DNA of 64,000 nt. Origin: Blumeriella jaapii (lineage: Eukaryota; Ascomycota; Leotiomycetes; Helotiales; Drepanopezizaceae). The position numbers and the translations under genes were made by a program. The DNA lies in NCBI GenBank assembly GCA_009599575.1, contig VWND01000017.1, positions 682,001-746,000 of the forward strand, in the 5' to 3' direction. How positions within the stretch are numbered: the stretch's first letter is position 1; every line of letters begins with the position of its first letter. Shown here piece after piece: positions 22,699 to 33,697 of this stretch. The notes beneath the pieces are model-generated. The model worked only from the letters and a program-made list of their open reading frames with translations, made no database searches and was not told the DNA's origin.

Positions 22699-25600
22699 AC
22701 TACTTTGATGGTTCGAGGATGCATAGGTCGCTAGTTGCATTGAGTTGAGGGCGGCTGGCAAGCTGGAAGCACTTTTACATTGCTGAATAAATTCTTCTCT
22801 AAAAGTACATCGCCACTTTTCTTCGTCTCTTTTTTCACACTTACATACCTATGAAACGTGTACCTACCTACCTAAGTGGGTAGCGTTGTCATACACCAGT
22901 CAATGTGCACCACTGTACCATAAGATAATGTATTGTACACCAGTATCAACAAAAGACCGCCTCCGCCGAAGCCAAATCGGCCATTCCCCCAGATACCCCA
23001 ACACCAGCTTCCGACGAGATGACTTGGTAGCAAGTCGTTTCCCTACCTTCAAGCGAGCCGGGAATTTAAACAAGGAAACTTGTTTGAAGAAAGCCCGGTA
23101 CAAGAAATAAGCAGTTAGATTCGATATCTGGAACCGCGTACACAGGTCGGTAAGGTGTGCTAGCTTTCCCGGAAGTTTTATCAGAGTTTCAAAGACTGCC
23201 CAGTTGCAGCGATTCGTCGACATCTTTGGCCCGTCTTCTTCTGCGGGGTCGAAAGGGAAAGACATGGAAACTGCGTTCCAGGATATGCTGCTTCAATAGC
23301 GCTCGAGCGTTGAGATTTGCCGAGTGGCCAGAAGACTGGAGGTGTTATGTGCAGGTAGGAAGGAGCCCAATCAGGTAGTGGGCGTATATGCCGCGACATA
23401 TGGCACTGCTCAGACACGACACCTGAGGGCCGTCACAAAAGTCAACGAAAATTCTACCCAATCGTCCCACTCTGTGTGCTTCTGTTTTTGAAATGCTTGA
23501 CCCTGTTGTTGTATCGCCGCTTGTATACCCGAGCAGAATCACCTGCATGTGCAACTCATACCAACAGATCCAACGTTTGTACAGTATAGTGAATCCATCC
23601 TCCTCGCCTTTCCCCAGAACAACGGCAATCCAGTCCAGTTTTCCGTGGGAGCTATAGACTGCCACCTCGATGAAGCAACCGAGTTCAGGATCTTCCACCC
23701 GGTAAAGTAGTCCGTAATGTGTACCCAGGATACTTGTACAGGTATCTGCGTTTATTCCCGTTCCAGTAAGCGACGCTAGCACATCATATCTCACCAAATC
23801 CCCCCCCCCCCCCCCCCCCCAAAAATGTGATCCCAACAAGGTTAATGGCTCACTTACTCACCAAGATCATAACTACGCTATAGGCCATTATTCTGCTTTT
23901 CGGATTGAGTATATTGCCGCGCGAGAAGTCAGGTTTGAGATTTAGAATGTGGTTGTTGCGGGTAGGTAAAGGCGGACTTTGTGTGCGCGATGGTTTGAGA
24001 TCTTATTTTGACTTGCAGTTTCGATACGTCTTGGCTGAACTCGATATCACTTATGGAAAAGATAGGAAGGAGTGCTATGGGAAATGCTACCGAGGTAATC
24101 CACTGGATGTGATTTTCATTTCATATGAGATGCTCGGCATTTTCTGTCAATGCCAGCCTCCCCCGTACTACGCAAAACTGACGCGTGATGGAAGGGGTTT
24201 CAAAGATAAAGAACTCTGAAATGGTATTTGATGCTGTCACAGAACGGGATCAAGGCTGTGGGAAACTGGATTTTGATGTCTTCCATTGAAGTAAGGGGCT
24301 GCTGCAGACGGTATACCACTAACCTCGGGTTTGTCTTCGATGAACAGGTGAACGCTGTTTTCCGATAATCGTTACATTGATTTCTGGTTGAATCTTTGAT
24401 TCAAATTACATTGCCCAACGTTGCGTAAACATAACGATGAACGATGACGGACGGAGTCATATGTCAAACGCTTGCAGGTACGCATTTGTCCGTTCAAGTA
24501 GTATCATATTTCATCTTTATACCCTATATGTTTGTACAAATTACCTGACTTATGGTCTGCATCCAGTCTGCATTTCTCATAACATATCATGATCCCAAAC
24601 AGATCGAGAAAAATCCGATAGGTACTGCTTTTAATTTGTTCCTCAAGAACTCAACCCAAACTCCCCTGACAAAAATAAAAAGGTTTGAATATGTCCCAGA
24701 GTATTTTTATATGTTTACGGATAATCAAGGCATACTGGACATGGTTTACCCAGTGAGCCAACTAGCAGATTCTTCACCTTTGTAGAGCGTGCAGTCTAAT
24801 CTTTACGGAGTATTTCTTGATAATCCTGACACTGATCCTTTTCCTCTTGAAAAATGGTATGTCTGGGCGAGCCTCCGAGGCCCGAGAAGCGCATTTTCTC
24901 AAGAAACGCGAAGATTTCACAGGAGAAGATCGGGCTGGCTTGTATCTTGGAGGTGAATTCTGTGAAGTAAGATCTCGAGGATGCTCGGAAGATAAGCAGG
25001 AAAGTAGCGGCTGGGAGGAGCTATGTTGCAGAGAAGGTTGGTGTGGTGATGCTCAATTTCGGAGATAAAATAACCAGGCATGTCGGGAAGTTCGTGGAGA
25101 GCCGTGTCAATTCTATGATTCTTTGCCTACCTAGTTATTTTACCAGAATGAAGCATCCTAGTTCTACTTCCAGACAGCAGCATCACGGATGTTGTCAAAT
25201 ATCACATCTGTCTTCACTTTTCAATTGTACTTCTTCTATAATCTTTACTTTTACCGGGTGAGATAAGCTAGTTCTATTCCCAAATATCGATGCAGGTAGT
25301 ATAGCTCTTGTTTGCAGATACACCTGACTAATAAAGAGTCTTCAGAGACCTTGGGGTTGGACGGTGATTAACTTCTTTGTGCTAGCGTCTCGCTTATCTT
25401 ATTATGCCATTTACAACAACAACGCGCCTCTCTTTACCTCTCGTGGTTTAGAACTAGGTCACTTGGACTGTTTAGGTTTTCACTTCGACCTTTAACTAAC
25501 ATCTTTTAACATTTATCGACAATGGGTAATTCGAACCACCTAAGGAGACTAGTGTGGGGACCGGGGTAGGAGCCGACTATCTCAACCTGAGCTTCCCTTC

Positions 25601-25806
25601 GTCACCACCACCACCTCACCCAGCTCACAACTCACTCCCATCATCACCTCACCCACATCTCTTGTGGCGAGAGACCTCTCTGAGCTCTTAGCATTGCTTG
25701 AACATCATACTCAACCGTCATTCTCACAATTGATTCGAGATTGAGTCCTCAAGATACCCTCGCCCCCTCGGCGGTCGCTGGACAGGAAAAAAAAACCTGC
25801 CGTCGG
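22699..25806. other. AT-richer spacer; weak coding-like patches only
   Basis: On the minus strand, two open stretches (about 23345-23790 and 22900-23265) read as protein-like sequence, for example CFIEVAVYSSHGKLDWIAVV and CNWAVFETLIKLPGKLAHL. They lack a good start, are interrupted, and abut a C21 tract at 23800-23820. I treat them as a possible relic or unrecognised hypothetical gene. From 23900 to 25500 I see nothing supportable. Confidence 0.5.
23800..23820 (+). repeat. Poly-C tract, 21 bases
   Basis: Uninterrupted C run followed by AAAAA. Its position next to the weak minus-strand reading frame makes any frame through it unreliable. Confidence 0.88.
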
Positions 25807-26715
25807 ATGAGTAAGTGGTCTGGAAGTAGGACTGGTCGAGCCCTGTTATTAACACGCAATAGGAACATGGATTTTCCCAGCGTGATCCTCGTCATCGGTC
25901 CCGAGAAGACTCTATTCGAAATCAGCCAGGACCTGATCTGTGGCCAGTCGGTATTCTTCAAGACAGCATTTGAAGGAAGTTTCCTGGAAGCAACGACAAA
26001 GGTGATGGAGATACCGGAGGGGGATGCGGATCTATTCCACACGTTCTTCGCCTACTGCCGCCGCGGCTACAAGGGCTTTTTGGAGATGTCCCTGAACCTC
26101 GAGGATCAAATACTGGCCTACATCTTCGCGGACGAGTACCAGTGCGAGGGATTCATGAACTGTCTCATGGACAAGATGCAGAACACTCTGCTCGATTTCA
26201 AGTCCGCGTCCGGTGACCACCTCGATGCCACGCTGATCAAAGACGTCGTCGACTCCAACATGGGACCCGGATCTGGCGGTTTCCTCAGCGCCACTCTGAT
26301 CGAGCACATCGTCGACAACACCATGGGCCCACAGTCCGCCCGCCTGCAAGAGTTCGGCGCGGCTTGCATTGCGTTCGGCGTTCGGAACTCCGACATTGGC
26401 GCCGAGGAAGTCGAGGGCTACCTAGAGGAGTTCATCCAAGTCCCGGAAATCCTCAAAGAGTACCTAGAGCTCGCGCAGTTCCCAATGACGAAGCAATGCT
26501 CGTGCCGTGATGACCGAGTCGTCCTGCATGATCCACGCGTCCGTACCCAGATGGGAGCCTTCCACCTGTGTTACTTTCACGTGCACAAGAAGGGAGAAAA
26601 GTGTGAGTCGGAACCAAACGGCCCTGACCACGAAGACACCGAGGAGACCTGCCGAGTGTGCACTAGCTTTGACTTCAATAATGTGGTCTTCCTCTTGGAT
26701 AACCCAGATGCCTGA
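25807..26715 (+). CDS. BTB/POZ-domain protein
   Basis: This is a fungal BTB/POZ protein of the kind that dimerises or serves as an adaptor for Cullin-3 ubiquitin ligases; the target is unknown. From ATG 25807 it is 302 aa; an internal ATG at 25867 (MDFPSVILVIG) would give 282 aa and starts right at the domain. The BTB fold covers VILVIGPEKTLFEISQDLIC, SVFFKTAFEGSFLEA and EIPEGDADLFHTFFAYCRRG, then LAYIFADEYQCEGFMN. A near-duplicate pair, DATLIKDVVDSNMGPGSG and SATLIEHIVDNTMGPQSA, follows. The C-terminus has a Cys cluster (CSCRDD, CYFHVH, CESEPNG, CRVC) that might bind zinc. A GTAAGT after ATG 25807 looks like a donor, but splicing there would break the frame. Confidence 0.8.
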   Translation: MSKWSGSRTGRALLLTRNRNMDFPSVILVIGPEKTLFEISQDLICGQSVFFKTAFEGSFLEATTKVMEIPEGDADLFHTFFAYCRRGYKGFLEMSLNLEDQILAYIFADEYQCEGFMNCLMDKMQNTLLDFKSASGDHLDATLIKDVVDSNMGPGSGGFLSATLIEHIVDNTMGPQSARLQEFGAACIAFGVRNSDIGAEEVEGYLEEFIQVPEILKEYLELAQFPMTKQCSCRDDRVVLHDPRVRTQMGAFHLCYFHVHKKGEKCESEPNGPDHEDTEETCRVCTSFDFNNVVFLLDNPDA

Positions 26716-28034
26716 CTCGTCCGGTCGTTACGGGCTGCTCAGGTTGAGGCGCGAAAGGGTCTAGATCTGCGGCTGTGACGGAAATGAGATTCAAAGCATT
26801 TTCCTCTTTGGGTAAAGAAGTTTTTACGTTCCTGTAATGCTAATTTGTGATCCTTCACTTTTGTCTCGATGTCGCTGATGCAGGTGACTCCCTCCTATTT
26901 GACATTCTTCGTCTTAAATTTCCATGTAGATGCGCTCAGAACAGTGATACTCCGTTCTTCGGCTTTGACCATGTGTACACATACATGGGTTTTCACCTCA
27001 ACGAGATATCTGTGCTGGCCGTTCCTTCTAAACTTCTGAAGCTCGACGCTGTTCGGTCCTATATCACATCGCAATGCACCTATCTGAGGCTATTCCACAG
27101 GGTGGCATCACAATCACAATCACAAGTCTTCAAGCCCAGGTCATTTCCGCCCACAACATGAACCTCAGCAACAACTGTTTCCGCTGCGTCATCTCGACAT
27201 CCCCCCCCCCCCACTTGGATCGTATTTCTGTATTTCTGAAGCCGAGAATGAGTTTCCGCGGGGGGGTGAAGATGTAGCAGTACGCAATCAAGTCTTTTTT
27301 GAGTAGTCTTCCGGGCTTGGAAAGACCCAGATCTGACATGAGATGGATCAGTAGAGAGGGATCTAACGATGTACATTGGGGAAATAAGATATTTGGCCTA
27401 CAACGTACGTCTTTGTATTCCTCCCAGAGCAGTTTGTTGTCGAATATCGAAAAAATCATTTCCAGTTGGGGAAGGCTAAGTATAGGTTGGTTGTCCTACC
27501 AATGGTCAAACTCGAGGTTGACTGTGCGAAGCGAAGAAAGTCAACAACTGCACAGTTGACTTTCGACTTTAGTTGTACAGTCCCATTCCAGGTGTACAAC
27601 ATGCAATCATACACATCGATCCCATGAATTAACCAAAAACCCACGAAAAACGGGCGGATATTTAATTAATATCGAGGAAATGATTTTAATTGGGGCAGAC
27701 CGTTTTAACATGTATCCAAACACCGATAAATTTGCTGCCACGATCTGGACATAAACAAAGCTTTAGTCTCGTCCTTAACCTTAAAACTCCACGAGTCAGA
27801 GGCATGATTTCGCACATCCGAGGCTGATGATAGATGCGAGCTAATAACACGTAAAGGTACTTACAGTACAGTACTGTACGTACCATCGCCCTTCACGTAC
27901 TGTGCAAACGAACCCCCGCCACGACCCCTCCTCGCTCCTCGTCAAGTCCTCGCCGTCGACCTCAGACAGATCAACGTCCATCTCGTCCCTCTCACCACTT
28001 CGCATCTATATACTTCGAGAGAAGGGCGCACATC
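26716..28034. other. Spacer with GTAC palindrome cluster
   Basis: This holds a C12 run at 27201-27212 and a GTAC/CAGTAC cluster at 27856-27885, including the perfect 14-bp palindrome GTACAGTACTGTAC (27866-27879), about 160 bp upstream of the pyroglutamyl peptidase start. I recognise no gene. Confidence 0.6.
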
Positions 28035-28933
28035 ATGGGCTCTCTTGCGGAAGAGTCTGCGCCGCAACAGGAGGAGGAGATTACAGTGCTGGTCACTGGC
28101 TTTGGAGTACGTGTGTCCTGTCAACTGTAGCTCTCTCTCCCAGAGTGCCGTCTTCGAGGCACCATAGACGACCGTGCAACCTGCCAGCTTGCCAAACCAC
28201 AACATCTTGGAAACCGTGGAGCCCACTGAGAGAGAACCAAACGCTGACCATGGCCTCCGTGTAGCCTTTCCGTGCCCAAAACCCTATCAATCCTTCCTGG
28301 GAGATCGCAAAGGGACTCCCGCCCTTCCTCCCTCCGTCGACCTTTCAGCCTCTGGAGGCGTCTGCCATGGCGAAGGCCGTGCCGGTGCGAATACTCGTTC
28401 ATCCCGAGCCTGTCAAGGTGTCGTACACATCCGTGAGGGAGGTGGTGCCGACGCTGTGGGACCGCAGGAAGATCGACTACGCGATCCACATCGGCATGGC
28501 ATCGGGGCGGTCGTTCTACAGCGTCGAGAGACGCGGCCACCGCGACGGGTACAACATGAAGGATGTGGACCACCAGCTGCTGGAAGACGACGAGCGGCGG
28601 AAGAGAGAGGGCGAAGACTGGGTGTGGAGCGGCATGCCGGAGGAGCTCTTGAGCTCCGTCGACGTCGACGACGTCTGGAAGCGCTGGAGGGCGGCGATGC
28701 CGATGAAGGATGTCAGGGTTTCCGAGGACGCTGGCCGCTATCTCTGCGACTTCATCTACTTCTCGAGCCTGGCGCATCTGACGAAGAAAGAGGAGGCGCG
28801 CAGAGTGGTCTTCTTGCATGTGCCTGTCGCCGCCGACGACGCGGCCATCGAGAACGGAATCGAGATCACGCTGGAGCTGATACGAGCCATCGTCCAGAGC
28901 GGACGCATGAAGACCTTGCTGGCCAACAAGTGA
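28035..28933 (+). CDS. Pyroglutamyl-peptidase I (peptidase family C15)
   Basis: This cytosolic cysteine peptidase removes N-terminal pyroglutamate from peptides. Exon 1 is 28035-28106 and exon 2 is 28265-28933, giving 246 aa; the 158-bp intron splits the N-terminal signature exactly, joining VLVTGFG to PFRAQNPINPSWEIA. The catalytic triad of the family can be placed: Glu112 in YSVERRGHRDGY, Cys185 in EDAGRYLCDFIYFS and His209 in VVFLHVPV. The length matches fungal members of this family, which are longer than the roughly 210-residue bacterial enzymes because of an insert in the middle (KDVDHQLLEDDERRKREGE). All key residues are present, so it should be active. Confidence 0.93.
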
Positions 28934-29260
28934 CAACGGCCTGGGGGAGACGGCAAGGGAGGTCCTGAGCGAGGGGAGGCGAACATCTATCTATACGGGC
29001 AGCGTGCTTACGATTCCACGGCCGATTCCTACTTTGAACTCCTCGCATGTGTGTTTGCGGCCAAGGAGATATCGTGTTCTAGTAACGAAGAACAGCTGAG
29101 ATTCCACTTGGCCTGATCTGATCCTGACGAAGACGAACGTCTCTCTGACCCTGCATTCGCTGATATCAAACAGTGTCTCTCAACCCCCACCAGCTCCTCG
29201 GCCGGTGCCCAAAAGCCCTTCCATTCATCCCCATACGATCCTCACCTCCTCTCATCCTTC
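28934..29260. other. Convergent 3' spacer
   Basis: Lies between the 3' ends of the peptidase gene (+) and the unknown gene on the minus strand. I see nothing else in it. Confidence 0.6.
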
Positions 29261-29671
29261 TCATTCCTGCACCTCACCCTCCTCCACGGCCTCCAACCGC
29301 ACCAAATCAAGCTCCTCCCTCCTCACCAACCTCTCCCTCTCGCCACGGCTCAGCCTGGTCAAGTTCTCCGGGTCGACGCTCTCGTCGTCGTACTCCCGCC
29401 TCTTCGCCCAGCCGACGACGCACCGCTCGTCGCCGCCCACCGTTCGCCGCACGCTGAAACACAGAAACGGGAAGCCCTCGTCGTCGTGCGTGTCGACGAA
29501 CCGCAGCGCGAGCGCGCCGCCCGACGTGCGCAGCGTCGTGAAGTACTGCGGCTTGGTCGGCAGCTGGAGGAGGTCGAAGTTGGCGTAGATGGCGGGGGGG
29601 CAAGCTGGGTGTTTATGGCGTCAACAGTCTATCTCCCCCTTGCTCTGAAATTCTAAGAAGGGTGGGGGGAC

Positions 29672-29710
<39 letters not shown>

Positions 29711-29940
29711 AACATACCGTAGACGGCTTCGTAGGTGCCGTATCTGAGAATGGCGTTGTACAGCATTTTCTCTTCTGCTCGCCCGTCGGTACGGGGGATG
29801 GCTGGCATGATCCTGAACTGGAACCGCTCGCCGCCGTACCGCGTGTGCACCTGCGTCTCGCCGTCGGAGCCGATCTCGACTTTCCAGACGATGTCGTAGA
29901 TGGCTATGATCTTCCCCTCGGGGCGCGGAAGGGTAGACAT
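29261..29940 (-). CDS. Conserved-looking small protein of unknown function
   Basis: Two exons, 29718-29940 and 29261-29604, give 188 aa starting MSTLPRPEGKII. The intron 29605-29717 (113 bp) has a GTATGT donor, a CCCAG acceptor and a (CT)n tract, and the join is in phase (AVYACPPAIYANFDLL). I do not recognise the family. The protein is mainly beta-like, with YDIVWKVEIGSDGETQVHTR, GERFQFRIMPAIPRTDG, EEKMLYNAILRYGTYEAVY, FTTLRTSGGALALRFVDTHD and FPFLCFSVRR. The C-terminal 45 residues are charged and probably helical (RLSRGERERLVRREELDLVR). There is no signal peptide or membrane segment. The ordered sequence and clean splice sites make it a real gene; a longer TTG-initiated frame upstream is not credible. 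Confidence 0.7.
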
Positions 29941-30810
29941 CGCTAGCCAGCTGGCTGTAGACCGGGACAAAGATACCTGGCCTAGGTTGTGCTCGAAGAT
30001 CGCGGATGGAAAAGGAAACTCGGTGCCGACTTGGGCTCTCTCGGCTCCGGAGTGCTATTTGAAGGGTCTACCACTCTGTTTGGTTGATCGGTGTGGATGG
30101 ATGGATGTACATACTATTTGCTTTTCTTTCACGTTTGCGCAAGCGCTCCCTTTTCGAGCGGGCTATGACAGTAGCAAATTCGAAGTCTTTGGTATGTTTG
30201 TGGCTCTTCAAACAGAGACACTAGAATACTCGCCACCTCGAGTTGCACTTTACTCGTGGTTTTGTGCCAGGTCAAGACAGGATACTTGGAGCTTTGCAAG
30301 CCAGGTGATTTTGTTCTAAGAGAGCATCATCTCGCCTCGGACAGTTGACCACTTCACCGAAACGGGAGAAGAAGCAGCGCTCAATAGCACCTCGTTTCGA
30401 TAAGTATCCCGATGGACACTCTTCTGCGCTTCCTTGCCGTAGTCATCCTGAAAATCGCTACTTGCCTTCTACCATAAACGCAAATATGTACCAGACCCAG
30501 CTTGTAGCGAGCGACCTTGAGTCCTCTCGCAACGCTGTATTTCCAGCTCTTAGCCGGAGACGACATCTGACTCACGAAGCCCAAGTGACGCGGGACAGTC
30601 CCAACCCGTCGTGATATTCCAAGTTCTACATTAACTATGTCCTACCTACTGTGACACTTATCATAAAGCTGTGTTGAGGGTTCCGCTTTCGCCATGGCCA
30701 TCCGAGATGCTACATACACAAGCGAGGGAAAGTCAACACACCATCTTTGTACATCTTTCCGACCACGAGCAATCATAATCACGTCTACAATCGCTCCCAC
30801 CCATCCCGGC
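29941..30810. other. Spacer, no gene recognised
   Basis: Upstream region of the unknown gene on the minus strand. Open frames are short and lack family resemblance. No repeat or regulatory site that I can name. Confidence 0.55.
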
Positions 30811-31364
30811 TCAAATCCGCAGGCCCCACGGCTGGTTGCTTTCCCAGCCTCCAAAGAGCCGGGATTCCGGCAGGTTGAAGTCCAGATTCCAGTCGTCTAT
30901 GCTCGGATCCGCGAAGGTCTCCTCGACACCGATGGCATCCGGCGACGTCCCGTCCTCGACGTGTCGGTCGGAGTCCTCGTTCGGCTGGGAGAGGATCTCG
31001 CAGAAGATGACCATGGCGCCGTGGGTGATGAAGCCCTTGCGGAAGTCGAAGCGAGGGTCGCTGGAAGCTCGAGCGCCGAATGGCCGGTGAAGCGCGAGCA
31101 AAGCGGTGATAGAGATCCGTTCGTGGTTTGAACGAACATCGCATTGGTGTTGAGAACCTTGATCAACTCGGCACTGAGATGGATGACCTCATCGTCAATG
31201 GGCTCCATCCGGACATGATGGGAGTGTTGGGTGGCTAGGTGCGCGAATGCGTTCGGCTATCTCACCTAGCCCTTTGTTTACTTTCCCCAACAATCCTCGG
31301 CTGCCTCCTCTCGGTGAGGATGACCAGCCTGTGCACCGAGCTCTATCAGTTCATCCTCACGCAT
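30811..31364 (-). pseudogene. Decayed gene fragment of unknown family
   Basis: On the minus strand, coherent sequence is spread over three frames. ATG 31364 opens MREDELIELGAQAGHPHREE. Then come LGEIAERIR, AFAHLATQHS, RMEPIDDEVIHLSAELIKVL and, in another frame, ITALLALHRPFGARASSDPR and FRKGFITHGAMVIFCEILSQ. The order is protein-like, but at least two shifts at about 31125 and 31250 break it and no fitting introns explain them. HRPF-like motifs occur in fungal transcription-factor regulatory domains, but that is not enough to name it. It could be a real gene damaged by assembly indels, as elsewhere here; the C-terminal part ends cleanly at 30811. Confidence 0.42.
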
Positions 31365-32472
31365 GTTTAAAACTGGGAGACATGCCTTTCTCCTGCTTAT
31401 TAGTGTTTTGACGTCGTCGATTTAGGGCGAGAATCCATGGAGGTTCTCGTAACCGTTGAGCGGAGGAACCAGCACCAAGAGCTCGTTTCTTGGTGTAGTT
31501 CAATATATCTCAAACACAAGTAAACAGTTTCTCTCTCCTCACACCCATTCAATTTGCGATTGCAACTTCCACCTCCTACCTCCTAACCATCAACCTTTTC
31601 CACTCGATCCCATCCCATCCCATCCCATCCCAACTCATTCATCCACCCGCATTCCCTTCACTCACACCTCGCGCGCTCGCTCGCCCGCCCAGCCACGTGG
31701 ATGCATCTATGTTTATCTCGGTTCCTTGCCTGCCCTGCCCAAGTTATTCCCGGCCGCGAACGACCGGGCCCCGACGCGATTTGTTGCACGTCGCAAAATC
31801 AACGGGGTATAAATAACAGCCAACGCCTGAGTCGCTTCGAGGGTCTCGTTTCTCAAGAGACGTAAGTATCCATCTCACCGCCGCCGGCGGCAGCAGCGGC
31901 AGCAGCAGCAGGCCGGACCCGACATGTGGACTTGGCATCCAATGCGACGCTGTGCATGCAGGTAGTAGTGTTTATCTACCTAAGGGTACGCATTGTGCTG
32001 ATGCAAGATTCGATGTGGAAAACGATCGTATCTGTAGACCAAGTTTTGACATTACTGTGTCTGGCTGGATTGTTGTTGTTTACATACGCAATCTCGACAA
32101 GCTTCGCGGTTAAAAATACATGTCAGCTCTTGGATCCACGCTGGATGAATCAGAGCACAACCGACCGCCAACAGTAATCATACATAGATGGATGACCGCT
32201 TCGGTTCTTCGTATTGATATGTAGGGCACTTATTCAAGCTGAATAACTTCTACCTACCTATCTCCTTTTTTTCCACCACGACAAATATCATCAGACACTC
32301 AGGAATCCACTTCTTTAACTTTTAATTCGAAATCGCAGTAAAAACGGTCAGTAACAACAGCAGATTTAGTAAACTAACTTATTCTCACCAGATCGAATAT
32401 CCCATGCCGGAATGATTTTTTTTTTTTGATTACCTATCCCTAAGGTACCTACAGTACCTACCTACCTAGGTA

Positions 32473-32578
32473 CTACTTACCTACTCACCTGCCTACTCAC
32501 CTACTTACTCACCTACTTACTCACCTACTTACTCACCTACTTACTCACCTACTTACTCACCTACTTACTCACCTACCT
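32473..32578 (+). repeat. 12-bp tandem repeat (CTCACCTACTTA)n
   Basis: About eight head-to-tail copies, the first ones imperfect. Non-coding. Confidence 0.88.
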
Positions 32579-32630
32579 ATACATACCAACCTCCTCGCCA
32601 ATCCATCTTTCTGCCTCTCCTCTACCGATA

Positions 32631-32649
32631 CCCCCCCCCCCCCCCCCCC
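32631..32649 (+). repeat. Poly-C tract, 19 bases
   Basis: Uninterrupted C run preceded by CCGATA. Confidence 0.85.
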
Positions 32650-33117
32650 TCCAACCAGAAACAAAAAAGTTCCCCCAAAGAAGAAAAAACGTCAACCCAA
32701 GTAGTAAAATAGTATAAAACAGTACCGTCCAGTACAGTAAATACAGTACGGTAAAATAAAAGTCTAGCGCGCGAAGAAAAAAAAGAAAAGAAGAAAAGAA
32801 AAGAAAAGGAACAAAATCCATCTCTTGCTCGCTCCCTCTTCGCATTCTTCTCTACAGAACAGCACAACACCTCCCCCCGAGTATGATTCTATAACCGTCA
32901 ATCGATCGATCAACCACGCAGCGGTGACACTGTAAAGTACTGTACAGTACAGTACAGTACTCAACCGACACGACCAAACCGGCTATTCAAAAAGCGGAAT
33001 CGAAAAATCCAAAAATAAAGAATGTAAAAAAAAAGGGGGGGTGAGACTCCCAACTTTCGTTCCTTCATCCAGCACAAGCTCTAGTGATTTTTCCGCCATT
33101 GATCGATCTGGACCCTG

Positions 33118-33140
33118 CCCCCCCCCCCCCCCCCCCCCCC
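33118..33140 (+). repeat. Poly-C tract, 23 bases
   Basis: Uninterrupted C run; shorter C-rich runs follow at 33193-33210 and 33274-33290. Confidence 0.87.
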
Positions 33141-33697
33141 AATCTATACAGTACATTGATTGATGGCTCAGGTACTGTTCTGTAACACGGTGCCCCCCTC
33201 CCCCCCCCCCTCCTCATCCAATCCAATCCAATCCAATCCATTTTCCTCACCCGCGTTATCCTCAGAATAAACTCCCCCCACCCCCCCCCTTTCGACGCGA
33301 AATCTGACTCACCTTATCCATGAACCGCTCGAAAGAAAAATGGGTTAATCAGCCAGGCAAAATTTCCACAAGAGCGGATTTCGTGATCTATTTATCCATC
33401 CCATCAGTCAACCATCCTCAGCAGAAATTCTACTTTACAAACACATCATCCAAAATTGACGCCGTTCATCTATCCTCGGTCTCGGTCTCGGCTACGGCGC
33501 GAGCAAATGTATCGAAACATACAAACGGAAAAGAGAAAAGAGAAAAAACGCCTCGCTATGCGACTCCGCAGAGTCTTGTCTTTTCCATCATCAAACTGGT
33601 ATCCTCAATCGCCCTCGGATTGTAACAATGCGCGCCCTTCATTCCCTCTCACGCTTCTTCTCTTGTCTTTCCGTTCCTGGTTCTATTCCACCGCCCC

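Larger units (their letters stand above)
31365..33697. other. Repeat-rich spacer downstream of the DUF8004-like gene
   Basis: Includes CATCC steps at 31609-31630, CAGCGG repeats at 31883-31911, a TACTCACC minisatellite, poly-C tracts and GTAC clusters at 32440-32475 and 32934-32960. The palindrome GTACTGTACAGTAC is at 32937-32950. I see no gene. Confidence 0.65.

Noticed and set aside
25811..25862. GTAAGT..AATAG as a BTB-gene intron
   Set aside because: 52 bp; removing it breaks the frame into the BTB domain, while the unspliced sequence is open.
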